From NCBI RefSeq assembly GCF_049800955.1, contig NZ_JBNAGA010000001.1, forward strand, positions 2,046,001 to 2,110,000: a stretch of 64,000 nt of DNA, read 5' to 3'. Positions within the stretch are counted from its first letter, which is position 1. Each line of letters starts with the position of its first letter. The notes under the pieces are model-generated. The model searched no databases. It was not told the DNA's origin and worked only from the letters and a program-made list of their open reading frames with translations. The position numbers and the translations under genes were made by a program. Shown here one piece after another: positions 24,812 through 33,228 of this stretch. The stretch is from JAKVBH01 sp049800955 (lineage in GTDB: Bacteria; Pseudomonadota; Alphaproteobacteria; Rhodobacterales; Rhodobacteraceae).

Positions 24812-26301
24812 TGGCTTACACACTTGGCATCGATATCGGCACCTATGAAACCAAAGGCGTTCTGGTTGATGAGACCGGGCGCATCCATGCCCAGGCCGCG
24901 CGCGGGCACGAGATGCTTGTGCCTGAGCCGGGCTGGGCCGAGCACCGCCCCGAAGAGGATTGGTGGGGCGATTTCGTCAATGTGAGCCAGACGATCTTGC
25001 GCGAGAGCGGCGTCGATCCGGCGGAGATCAAGGCCGTGGCCTGTAGCGCTATTGGGCCTTGCATGTTGCCGGTGGACGCTGCGGGCAGCCCCCTCATGAA
25101 CGGGGTTCTCTACGGCGTCGATGGCCGCGCGGAGGCGGAGGTGCGCGAGTTGAGCGAGCGGATCGGCGAGGAGACCATCATCACGCGTTGCGGCAATGCG
25201 CTGACCTCACAATCGGTCGGCCCCAAGATCCTCTGGCTCCAGCGGCACCGGCCCGAGATCTTCGCGCAAACCACCCATATCCTGACCTCGACGAGCTTTC
25301 TGGTGCAGCGGCTCACCGGCGAAGTGGTGATCGATCACTACACGGCCGCCAATTTCTCGCCGCTCTATGATGTGGCTACGCAAAATTGGACCGACGATCT
25401 GGCGGATGACATCGTGGGGCTCGACAAGCTGCCCCGCCTGCTTTGGTCAAACGAAATCGCAGGCGAGATCACCGCAAAGGCCGCCGCAGAGACGGGCCTC
25501 GCGCCGGGCACGCCGGTGACCGCCGGGACCATTGACGCCGCCGCCGAAGCCTTCTCCGTGGGTGTCGATGGACCGGGCGACATGATGATGATGTATGGCT
25601 CGACGATCTTCATCATCCTGCGCGCGCAATCCCGCGTTGCCGATGCTCGCATCTGGTACGCGCCCTGGCTCTTTGAGGGAGAACATGCCTCGATGGCGGG
25701 TCTGGCGACCTCCGGTACGCTGACCCATTGGTTCCGCGATCAATTTGCGCCCGATCTGCCCAAGGAGAGCGCGTTCCCGACGCTGGCAGCAGAAGCCGCA
25801 GGCTCTCCGCCCGGTGCCAATGGCCTGCTGATGCTGCCCTATTTCTCCGGCGAGCGCACGCCCATCCATGACGTACACGCGAAGGGCGCGCTCTTCGGGC
25901 TCAACCTCACGCACAGCCGGGGCGACATCTACCGCGCGCTCATCGAAGGCATCGCCTATGGCACGCGCCACGTGACGGAGACCTTCGCAGAGCTGGGCCA
26001 GTCACCCACCCGCCTGCTCGCTGTCGGCGGCGGGACGAAAAATGCGCTCTGGCTACAAGCCACCTCCGACATCACCGGCATTGACCAGATTGTTTGCGAG
26101 AAGACGGTGGGCGCGAGCTACGGTGACGCGTTTCTCGCCGCCCTCGCCGTGGGCCTTGTCAGCCGCGCCGATATCGCCGCGTGGAACCCGCCCCAACAGG
26201 TGATCACGGCGCAGAGCGACCCGGCCTATGACACGAGTTACGCGCTCTTCCGCAGGCTCTACGAGCAAACAAAGGACATCGCGCGCGAGATCGGGGCGTG
26301 A
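24811..26301 (+). CDS. FGGY-family carbohydrate kinase (xylulokinase-like)
   Basis: Sugar kinase of 496 residues with both actin-like domains. The N-terminal phosphate-1 loop is GIDIGTYETKGVLVDE, the EPGWAEHRPEEDWW segment near residue 43 is typical, and the C-terminal adenosine region has AVGGGTKNALWLQATSDITG near 405. Xylulose, ribulose, fuculose and erythritol kinases share this layout, so specificity is open. Its ATG overlaps the upstream stop, placing it firmly in the BtpA-M42 operon. A second, unrelated kinase (PfkB) lies in the neighbouring operon. Confidence 0.9.
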   Translation: MAYTLGIDIGTYETKGVLVDETGRIHAQAARGHEMLVPEPGWAEHRPEEDWWGDFVNVSQTILRESGVDPAEIKAVACSAIGPCMLPVDAAGSPLMNGVLYGVDGRAEAEVRELSERIGEETIITRCGNALTSQSVGPKILWLQRHRPEIFAQTTHILTSTSFLVQRLTGEVVIDHYTAANFSPLYDVATQNWTDDLADDIVGLDKLPRLLWSNEIAGEITAKAAAETGLAPGTPVTAGTIDAAAEAFSVGVDGPGDMMMMYGSTIFIILRAQSRVADARIWYAPWLFEGEHASMAGLATSGTLTHWFRDQFAPDLPKESAFPTLAAEAAGSPPGANGLLMLPYFSGERTPIHDVHAKGALFGLNLTHSRGDIYRALIEGIAYGTRHVTETFAELGQSPTRLLAVGGGTKNALWLQATSDITGIDQIVCEKTVGASYGDAFLAALAVGLVSRADIAAWNPPQQVITAQSDPAYDTSYALFRRLYEQTKDIAREIGA

Positions 26302-26380
26302 CGCGCGTGCCGATGGATTTCCCGCAAGACCAGTCATTTACCCTATTAACAGCGGCCCGTCCTGTGGTTAACCTTGCGTC

Positions 26381-27487
26381 ATGAGCAGCACCGATGGCGA
26401 TCTCCTTCATACCGTGACCGCAGACAATATCTCGGACAGCCGCAGGCGTCTGGGCAAGGCCATGGTCTGGGGTTCGGCGGCTTTGGTTGTCGTTCTTGCA
26501 CTCTGGCAGATGGGCCATGAGACAGGCCGCATCGCCGCCGGGTTCAAGACATGGCGCCCGGTGCTCTATGCCTATGTGCTCTGGGGCTTCGCGCTCTGCG
26601 CCGCACAGGTGATCGTGAATGGCGAGAAGGGCAAGCGGACGCTCTTTGTCCTGCCTGCCGCGCTTTTTGTGATCAGCCTCGTGGTCTTCCCGCTGCTCTT
26701 TGCGCTCTATATCTCGTTTACCGATTGGAACCTTGCCTCGCCCAACGGTCCCCAGCCCAACGGCTGGGACAATATGCGCGAGATGTGGAACGATGGATTC
26801 TACTGGAACGCATTGAAAAACATGGTTTATTACGTGCTCGCCGTCAGCGTCGAGTATGTGATTGCCTTTGGCCTCGCGCTGCTGCTCAACGCGCAGATCC
26901 GGGCGCGCAAGTTCTTCCGCGTGGTCTTCCTGCTGCCCCTGATGCTGAGCCCTGTGGCCGTCTCCTGGATGATCGGCAAGTCGATGCTCGAGGTGCGGTT
27001 TGGCCCCATCGCCCGGGTGATCCGCGAATTGGGCGGCGAGCCAAGCTTCTTCGGCAGCCCCGAGATCGCGCGCTTCATGATCATGGCGATGGACGCCTGG
27101 ACCTTCATTCCCTTCATGATGATCATGTTGCTCGCAGGCCTACAGGCCCTGCCCAAGGAGGTGCTGGAGGCCTCCAAAGTCGATGGCGCTTCGGGCTGGC
27201 AGAGCTTCAAGGAGGTGATCTTCCCGCTGATGCTGCCTGTCTCGGTCACGGCCATCGTGATCCGCATCATCTTCAAGCTCAAGCTCGCCGACATCATCAT
27301 CAACGTGACCTCGGGCGGGCCCGGCGGCGCGACTGACAGTGTGACCAGCTTCATCTTCCGCGAGTACCGCGACCGCTCGAATGTGGGCTACGGGACGCTG
27401 CTGGCGATGATCTATCTGGTGCTGATCGTGATCTTCGTCACAGCCCTTCTTAAACTCGTCTCGCGCTGGATGGAGCGGCCCGCATGA
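26381..27487 (+). CDS. Sugar ABC transporter permease (MalF-like)
   Basis: Membrane permease of 368 residues. Two extra N-terminal hydrophobic segments (about 30-50 and 60-80) precede the canonical six-helix BPD_transp_1 domain. The EAA loop reads EVLEASKVDGASGWQSFKEVIFPLM near residue 263. CUT1-type importers of di- or oligosaccharides and polyols use such subunits. No binding protein or ATPase gene accompanies the pair. No clear ribosome-binding site precedes the ATG, which is 79 bp after the kinase gene. Confidence 0.88.
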   Translation: MSSTDGDLLHTVTADNISDSRRRLGKAMVWGSAALVVVLALWQMGHETGRIAAGFKTWRPVLYAYVLWGFALCAAQVIVNGEKGKRTLFVLPAALFVISLVVFPLLFALYISFTDWNLASPNGPQPNGWDNMREMWNDGFYWNALKNMVYYVLAVSVEYVIAFGLALLLNAQIRARKFFRVVFLLPLMLSPVAVSWMIGKSMLEVRFGPIARVIRELGGEPSFFGSPEIARFMIMAMDAWTFIPFMMIMLLAGLQALPKEVLEASKVDGASGWQSFKEVIFPLMLPVSVTAIVIRIIFKLKLADIIINVTSGGPGGATDSVTSFIFREYRDRSNVGYGTLLAMIYLVLIVIFVTALLKLVSRWMERPA

Positions 27488-28416
27488 CTGACGCCACGAC
27501 CAATCAGGCCATCTTCAAAGATCATGACGCCGACCGGCGCGTGCGCACCAAATGGTGGGCCAGTCGGATTGCCATTTATGGCGCGCTGATCACATGGACC
27601 GTGATCTGCCTCTTCCCGATCTTCTGGACCATCACCACCTCTTTCAAACTCGCGCCCGATGTGATGAAGGGCAACCTCATCCCTTGGGTCGATTTCACGC
27701 CCCGCTGGAAGGGTTGGGAGAGCATCGGCATCTCCCCGCGCCTCATTGGCGAGGTTTCGACCGTGCGGGAAGAATTCCTCAAGCGCTTCTGGAATTCCGC
27801 CGTGATCTCCGTCTCGGCCTCGCTTCTTGCGGTCATCCTCGGCTCGCTGGCGGCTTATGGCCTGTCGCGCTTCAACTATCGCTTCGGCTTCATGCGCAAC
27901 TCCGACATCTCGTTCTTCTTCCTGAGCCAGATGATCCTGCCGCCGGTGGTCCTCGCTCTGCCCTTCCTCGTGCTCTACAAATCGCTGGCGCTCTTGGACA
28001 GCCGCATCGGGCTCATCCTGCTCTATACGCTCATGGTCCTGCCTATCGTGATCTGGATCATGCGCGATCAGTTTCAGGGCATCCCCATTGAATTGGAGGA
28101 AGCCGCCCTCGTCGATGGCCTTGGCATCTGGGGCGCATTCATCCAGATCGTGCTGCCCATTGCGCTGCCTGGCATGGTCGCGGCGTTTATCCTAAGCCTT
28201 GTACTTTGCTGGAACGAGTATTTCTTCGCGGCCCTCCTGACCGCGACAAATGCCACCACCCTGCCCGTCATGGTCGCCTCGCAGACCGGCTCGCAGGGGA
28301 TCAACTGGTGGTCCATGGCCGCCCTTTCCTCGGCCGCGATCCTGCCCCTCGTCTTCGTGGCGATCTTTCTTGAAAAATACATCATCAAAGGCATGGCGGC
28401 GGGCGCGGTCAAATAG
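27484..28416 (+). CDS. Sugar ABC transporter permease (MalG-like)
   Basis: Partner permease of 310 residues with six helices. It has an EAA loop IELEEAALVDGLGIWGAFIQIVLPIALPG near residue 200 and the MalG-type C-terminal QGINWWSMAALSSAAILPLV and IIKGMAAGAVK ends. It overlaps the MalF-like gene by four bases. The ATPase may be a shared MsiK-type subunit encoded elsewhere, and the binding protein is also missing, so the operon is incomplete as a transporter. Confidence 0.92.
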   Translation: MTDATTNQAIFKDHDADRRVRTKWWASRIAIYGALITWTVICLFPIFWTITTSFKLAPDVMKGNLIPWVDFTPRWKGWESIGISPRLIGEVSTVREEFLKRFWNSAVISVSASLLAVILGSLAAYGLSRFNYRFGFMRNSDISFFFLSQMILPPVVLALPFLVLYKSLALLDSRIGLILLYTLMVLPIVIWIMRDQFQGIPIELEEAALVDGLGIWGAFIQIVLPIALPGMVAAFILSLVLCWNEYFFAALLTATNATTLPVMVASQTGSQGINWWSMAALSSAAILPLVFVAIFLEKYIIKGMAAGAVK

Positions 28417-28502
28417 CGCTTGTTTCGCGGCGCAGCCCCAAAGGGTTTGCAATTTTCCCTGAACCCGTCAGCATGGGCGCAAACAATCTCAGGGAGTCTT
28501 TC

Positions 28503-30296
28503 ATGCCACGCATTCTACTTAAAACCGCATTTCTTTTGACCTGCGGGATCACGCCCCTGCACGCCCAGCAAGCCGCAGACGCGGTTGACCCGGAGATGGC
28601 CAGCGACACGTCGGCCTTCGACACCCTGTCCGATGCGGCACAGGCGGCGCTGGCGGCCAAGAACGCGGGCACGCCCACAAGTGCGGAGAACTGGATGGTT
28701 GCCGCCGCCAATCCGCTGGCGGTAGAAGCAGGTGCTGCCGTGCTGCGCGAAGGCGGGACAGCCGCTGATGCGATGATTGCCGTGCAGGCCGTCTTGGGCC
28801 TTGTGGAGCCGCAATCGTCGGGCTTGGGCGGCGGGGCCTTCCTCGTGTGGTACGATGCCAATTCCGGCGCGGTCACGACGCTGGACGGGCGCGAAACCGC
28901 GCCTTTGGCCGTGACGCCCCGGCTCTTTCAGACCGCCGAGGGCGAGCCCATGGGCTTCTGGGATGCGGTTGTGGGCGGCAGGTCGGTCGGCACACCGGGC
29001 ACGCCGATGCTCATGGAAGAGGCCCATAAACGTTGGGGCCGCGCTGATTGGGCCGGGCTCTTTGGACCGGCAATCTCGCTGGCCGAGGACGGGTTCACCG
29101 TCTCCGAGCGCATGGCCAGCTCCATCGCGGGCGGCGCAGAGCGGCTACAGACCTTCACCCGCACAGCGGAATATTTCTTCCCCGGCGGCGAGGCCCTGCA
29201 AGCGGGCGACACGCTGGTCAATGATGACTACGCCAACACGCTCCGCCTGATCGCCGCCCATGGCAGCGACGCCTTCTACACGGGGCCCATCGCGGACGAC
29301 ATCGTGGCCACGGTCCGTACCGCAGCGGGCAATCCCGGCGTGCTGAGCGCCATGGATCTCGCGATCTACAAGGTGATCGAGCGCGCGCCGGTCTGTGTGC
29401 CCTACCGCGCCCATGAGGTCTGCGGCATGGGCCCGCCCTCCTCAGGCGCGCTCACTGTGGGGCAGATCCTCGGCATGCTGGATCGCTACGATCTGGCGGC
29501 CATGGGGCCTGAAAGCGCGGAGGCCTGGCGGCTCATCGGGGATGCCTCGCGCTTGGCCTTTGCCGATCGGGGCCGCTACATGGCCGACAGCGATTACGTG
29601 CCCATGCCCACCGAAGGGCTGACGGACGCTGCCTATCTCGACAGCCGCGCAGCACTTCTGGAAGGAGATATGGCGCTGAGCGAGGTGGCCCCCGGGGCGC
29701 CCGAGTGGGATCACGCGCAGCTCTGGGCTGATGACGTCTCACTCGAGCTAGCCTCGACCTCGCATATCTCCATCGTGGACCAATACGGCAACGCGCTCTC
29801 GATGACGACAACCATCGAGAACGGCTTTGGCTCGCGTCTCATGGTGCGGGGCTTTCTGCTCAACAATGAGCTGACGGATTTCTCCTTCCGCACCCACCGC
29901 GACGGCGTGCCCATCGCCAACCGGATCGAGCCCGGCAAACGCCCGCGCTCGTCAATGTCGCCCACCATCGTGTTGAAAGACGGCGCGCCTGATCTCGTCA
30001 TCGGATCACCGGGCGGCAGCCGGATCATTGGTTACGTGGCCAAGTCGATCATCGCGCATCTCGATTGGCGCATGGATGTGCAGCAAGCCGTGTCCCTGCC
30101 ACATCTGGTCAATCGCTTCGGCACCTATGATCTGGAAGAGGGCACCGATGCGGCTGCGCTGGAAGGCCCGCTGACCGAGATGGGCTTCAAGGTGAACCTG
30201 CGCGGCCTGACCTCGGGGCTGCATGTGATCAAGGTCGGCGAGACCCTGAAGGGCGGCGCAGATCCCCGGCGCGAAGGCATTGCGCTCGGCGAGTGA
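28503..30296 (+). CDS. ggt: Gamma-glutamyltranspeptidase
   Basis: Periplasmic Ntn-hydrolase of 597 residues that cleaves gamma-glutamyl compounds such as glutathione. A signal peptide (MPRILLKTAFLLTCGITPLHA) is followed by the large-subunit region with SGLGGGAFLVWYD near residue 108. The autocatalytic nucleophile is Thr at about 419 in STSHISIVDQ. The oxyanion Gly pair is in SPGGSRIIGYV near 503. The start at MPRIL has AGGGAG upstream; ten in-frame codons further upstream look non-coding. Proximity to the M42 gene and transporter could mean processing of a gamma-glutamyl conjugate, but this is speculation. Confidence 0.93.
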   Translation: MPRILLKTAFLLTCGITPLHAQQAADAVDPEMASDTSAFDTLSDAAQAALAAKNAGTPTSAENWMVAAANPLAVEAGAAVLREGGTAADAMIAVQAVLGLVEPQSSGLGGGAFLVWYDANSGAVTTLDGRETAPLAVTPRLFQTAEGEPMGFWDAVVGGRSVGTPGTPMLMEEAHKRWGRADWAGLFGPAISLAEDGFTVSERMASSIAGGAERLQTFTRTAEYFFPGGEALQAGDTLVNDDYANTLRLIAAHGSDAFYTGPIADDIVATVRTAAGNPGVLSAMDLAIYKVIERAPVCVPYRAHEVCGMGPPSSGALTVGQILGMLDRYDLAAMGPESAEAWRLIGDASRLAFADRGRYMADSDYVPMPTEGLTDAAYLDSRAALLEGDMALSEVAPGAPEWDHAQLWADDVSLELASTSHISIVDQYGNALSMTTTIENGFGSRLMVRGFLLNNELTDFSFRTHRDGVPIANRIEPGKRPRSSMSPTIVLKDGAPDLVIGSPGGSRIIGYVAKSIIAHLDWRMDVQQAVSLPHLVNRFGTYDLEEGTDAAALEGPLTEMGFKVNLRGLTSGLHVIKVGETLKGGADPRREGIALGE

Positions 30297-30315
30297 TCCA
30301 GACCCACTCATGGCT

Positions 30316-30342
30316 GCATCCCGCGAGAGCATCGCGGGGTGC
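30316..30342. terminator. Hairpin after the gamma-glutamyltranspeptidase gene
   Basis: CCCGCGA (30320-30326) pairs with TCGCGGG (30332-30338) across GAGCA. The stem extends outward to 30316-30342 with one T-G wobble. It is a strong GC hairpin 19 bp after the ggt stop, but no T-run follows. Factor-assisted termination or mRNA 3'-end protection is as likely as intrinsic termination. Confidence 0.45.
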
Positions 30343-30448
30343 GGTGCGCGAGGGCAATTTACGCAAACATGCTTCCCAAATCGCCAATATCATTGGATGA
30401 TACCCCGGACGCGCCCGGGCCCCGCCCCGGCGCATGGGAGGATCAGAC

Positions 30449-31150
30449 ATGAAGCATGCGCTCGTCACAGGCGGTACGCGCGGGATCGGCGCAGGCGTCG
30501 CCCGAACGCTGGCCCGGCACGGCTGGTCGGTTGTGGCGGCGTCTGTGTCACAAGACGAACTGGACGCCTTCGCGCCGCAAGACGGGATCACGACACACCT
30601 CCTCGACGTGACGGATCAGGCCTCGGTCGATGCGCTCTTTGGCGGGCTGACCGGGCTTGATGCGCTGGTCAATTGTGCGGGCATTCTGGTGCGCGGCGCG
30701 GAATATGACATCGACACTTTCGCACGCGTGCTGGATGTGAACCTCACGGGCACCATGCGGTGTTGCCTCGCCGCACAGCCTCTGCTCGCGGCCTCCGGCG
30801 GCGCGATTGTAAACACCGCCTCGATGCTCAGCACCTTTGGCGGGCCGCTGGTGCCCGCCTATTCCGCATCCAAAGGCGGCGTGGCGCAGCTGACCAAGGC
30901 GCTTGCGGGCAAATGGGCCGAGGACGGCATTCGCGTCAACGCCATCGCGCCGGGCTGGATCGAGACAGAAATGACCCAAGCCTTGCGCGACGATCCCGCG
31001 CGCACGGCCGGGATCATGGCCCGCACGCCCCTGAAGCGCTGGGGCAAGCCAGAAGACGTCGGCGCGCTGGTGCACTGGCTTTTGAGCGATCAGGCCAGCT
31101 TCGTCACCGGATCGGTCTATCCGGTCGATGGTGGCTATCTGGCGATGTAG
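30449..31150 (+). CDS. SDR-family oxidoreductase
   Basis: Classical short-chain dehydrogenase of 233 residues. It has the TGGTRGIGAG nucleotide loop at 7-16, NCAG near 77, the catalytic Ser in NTASMLSTFGG near 122, Tyr and Lys in YSASKGG near 138, and the C-terminal FVTGSVYPVDGGYL. The start at 30449 follows GGGAGG. It is 56 bp upstream of the cupin gene on the same strand and probably cotranscribed. Substrate unknown. Confidence 0.9.
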   Translation: MKHALVTGGTRGIGAGVARTLARHGWSVVAASVSQDELDAFAPQDGITTHLLDVTDQASVDALFGGLTGLDALVNCAGILVRGAEYDIDTFARVLDVNLTGTMRCCLAAQPLLAASGGAIVNTASMLSTFGGPLVPAYSASKGGVAQLTKALAGKWAEDGIRVNAIAPGWIETEMTQALRDDPARTAGIMARTPLKRWGKPEDVGALVHWLLSDQASFVTGSVYPVDGGYLAM

Positions 31151-31206
31151 AGATTTGGCCCGCAAACACTTGGCCCGCAACACCCTGGCCTTTTGAGGAG
31201 AGACCC

Positions 31207-31725
31207 ATGAAAGACGAAGATCTGTCACGGATGCCCTATCAACTGCCCTTCCCCAAGGATGCGCAGGACGAAATCGTCATCCCCAATGCCTTGACCGAGG
31301 ATGAGCGGCTCTGGGTGCCGCAGGCGGAGAACGTCTGGTTTCGCCCCCTGTGCCTCAACCGCTCACAGGGCTATTGGATGAACCTGCTCAAGGTCAAGAA
31401 AGCCGGGGTCCTCTCGCGCCATCGCCATCCCCAGCCGGTGCATGGCTTCGTTCTCAAGGGCCGCTGGCATTATCTGGAGCATGATTGGGTGGCCGAGGAA
31501 GGCGGTTATGTCTATGAGCCGCCGGGGGAAACCCATACGCTTGTGGTGCCTGAGGATGTCGAGGAGATGGTCACGTTTTTTCAGGTCAATGGCGTGATGT
31601 GCTACGTCGATCCCTGGGGCGCGGTCACGGGGTATGAGGATGTCTTCAGCAAGATCGACCTGTGCCGCAAGCATTTCGCCGAAGTGGGCTTGGGCGAAGA
31701 CTACGTCGATCAATTCATTCGCTGA
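31207..31725 (+). CDS. Cupin protein of the 2,4'-dihydroxyacetophenone dioxygenase family
   Basis: Single-domain cupin of 172 residues. It has HRHPQPVHGFVLKGRWHYLEHDW (about 73-95) carrying metal-binding His residues, and the second motif PPGETHTLVVPEDVEEMVTFF (about 104-124). Length and the N-terminal LTEDERLWVPQAENVWFRPL stretch fit the 2,4'-dihydroxyacetophenone dioxygenase family, iron enzymes cleaving a C-C bond beside a carbonyl. No aromatic pathway genes are nearby, so the substrate may differ. GAGGAGAGA precedes the ATG. It converges on the DAO gene with 18 bp between stops. Confidence 0.8.
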   Translation: MKDEDLSRMPYQLPFPKDAQDEIVIPNALTEDERLWVPQAENVWFRPLCLNRSQGYWMNLLKVKKAGVLSRHRHPQPVHGFVLKGRWHYLEHDWVAEEGGYVYEPPGETHTLVVPEDVEEMVTFFQVNGVMCYVDPWGAVTGYEDVFSKIDLCRKHFAEVGLGEDYVDQFIR

Positions 31726-31743
31726 TCCCGCCCGCAACAGCCC

Positions 31744-32958
31744 TCAGATCACGGCTTTCTCCAGCATCGGGCGGTTGTCCGGAATGCGCGCGTAGTTGAA
31801 GGGCGACAGATCCAGCGCGCGGTATTCCCCGTAGGTCAGCCATTCGGCCATGCCTCGTCCCATTGCGGGCGATTGTTGCAGCCCGTGGCCCGAGAAGCCG
31901 TTGAGAAAGAGGAAGTTCTCAATCTCTGTATGGGGCCCCAGGATCGCGTTTTGATCGAAGGTGTTGTAGGCGTAATGCCCCGCCCATTCGGTGATCACTC
32001 TGATGGCCTCGAATTGGGGAATGCGCGTGGCGATGATGGGCCAGACATGGCTTTCCCAACGGCTATGATCCATGGCGAAATCATCAAACGCGACCGCCGG
32101 ATCAGGATCGGCGGGGCAGCCCGCGAGGTAGGTCTGGGGCCCGTCCTGCCGGACATGCACGCCTGAGGGATCAATGGTCAGCGGCAGCTCCCGATCCAGC
32201 GGCTCGGCTGCGGAGAAAATCCAGGTGAAGCGCTTGCGCGGCTCGACGGGCACATCGATGCCTGCCATGCGCGCCGTCCGCGCCGCGCGGGGGCCGGAGG
32301 CGTTGACCACCTGACCCGCTGAGATGACCTCGCCCGAGGCCAAGGTCACGGAGTTCACCGCTGTGCCGCCAGGGTTGAGCGAAAGCGCCACCACTTCGTT
32401 GTCAACATATTCCACGCCCCGTTCGCGCGCCGAGCGCCGCCACCAGTCAAAGACCGTGCCCCCGTCCCAATATCCCTCGTCCTTGCGGTTGATGGAGCCT
32501 GCCACGATGTCATCCACTGCGTAAAACGGGTAGCGCGCCTTGATCTCGTCCGCGCTCAAAATCTCGGTCTCGGCGCCCTGCGCCAGTTGGACCTGCTGGT
32601 TTTCGCGCAGCGTTTTGGCAAAGGCATCGGTATCTGCGAGATAGAGGTAGCCGTAATTTTGGATCGTCTGTGGCGGCACGCGCGCATCGCCGATCCGCTC
32701 TGGCAGGTCCTTGACGAATTCCGCCGCAAACTGGCTGATCTGCACATTCAGCGCCGCAGAGAATTGCTGGCGCATGCAGGAATTCGTATGCGCCGTGGAA
32801 CAGGATGCGTAGCTGGGGTCTCTCTCGATCACGAGGACGGAACCATCGAAATCCTTGTTCTCCGTGAGAAACCACGCGGTAGACGAGCCCATGATCGCGC
32901 CGCCGATGATGATGACGTCGTAGCTGGACCGTTCTGGTCTGCGCGCGAATGTTGCCAT
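31744..32958 (-). CDS. FAD-dependent oxidoreductase, DAO family
   Basis: D-amino-acid-oxidase-fold flavoenzyme of 404 residues. The dinucleotide motif is VIIIGGAIMGSSTAWFLTENKDFDGSVLVIERDP at 15-48. A C-terminal FLFLNGFSGHGLQQSPAMGRGMAEWL segment near 350 closes the FAD site. Relatives oxidise glycine, sarcosine, D-amino acids or related secondary amines. It lies 270 bp downstream of an iron-containing alcohol dehydrogenase gene on the same strand; that gap shows no gene I can support. Electron acceptor and substrate cannot be determined. Confidence 0.85.
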   Translation of the reverse strand: MATFARRPERSSYDVIIIGGAIMGSSTAWFLTENKDFDGSVLVIERDPSYASCSTAHTNSCMRQQFSAALNVQISQFAAEFVKDLPERIGDARVPPQTIQNYGYLYLADTDAFAKTLRENQQVQLAQGAETEILSADEIKARYPFYAVDDIVAGSINRKDEGYWDGGTVFDWWRRSARERGVEYVDNEVVALSLNPGGTAVNSVTLASGEVISAGQVVNASGPRAARTARMAGIDVPVEPRKRFTWIFSAAEPLDRELPLTIDPSGVHVRQDGPQTYLAGCPADPDPAVAFDDFAMDHSRWESHVWPIIATRIPQFEAIRVITEWAGHYAYNTFDQNAILGPHTEIENFLFLNGFSGHGLQQSPAMGRGMAEWLTYGEYRALDLSPFNYARIPDNRPMLEKAVI

Positions 32959-33228
32959 GACAGGATCTCCCCTTTGCGAAGCGCTCTGTGCGCCGCCCCT
33001 TTGTCTTCAACCGCTGGCGGCCAAGCCATTTGTTGGTGCTTGCTCTCGCCGTGCGGCTTCCGGATCGTTGAGCCGCCGGGGTCTAAAATGCAAGCTTTGA
33101 TGCGCATCGGTCCATTGCGGTTTGCGCGAACCTCCCGATCACTCTGCCCTCCCCCTTGGAAAGACGAGCTCATTGAAGAGACCAAAGTTGGCGCCGCCAT
33201 CTTCTCTGTCGTCTTGACGCGACACGCG

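Noticed and set aside
32959..33228. Short open frames between the DAO and iron alcohol dehydrogenase genes
   Set aside because: None has a ribosome-binding site or a recognisable product, and they run through neighbouring genes in other frames.
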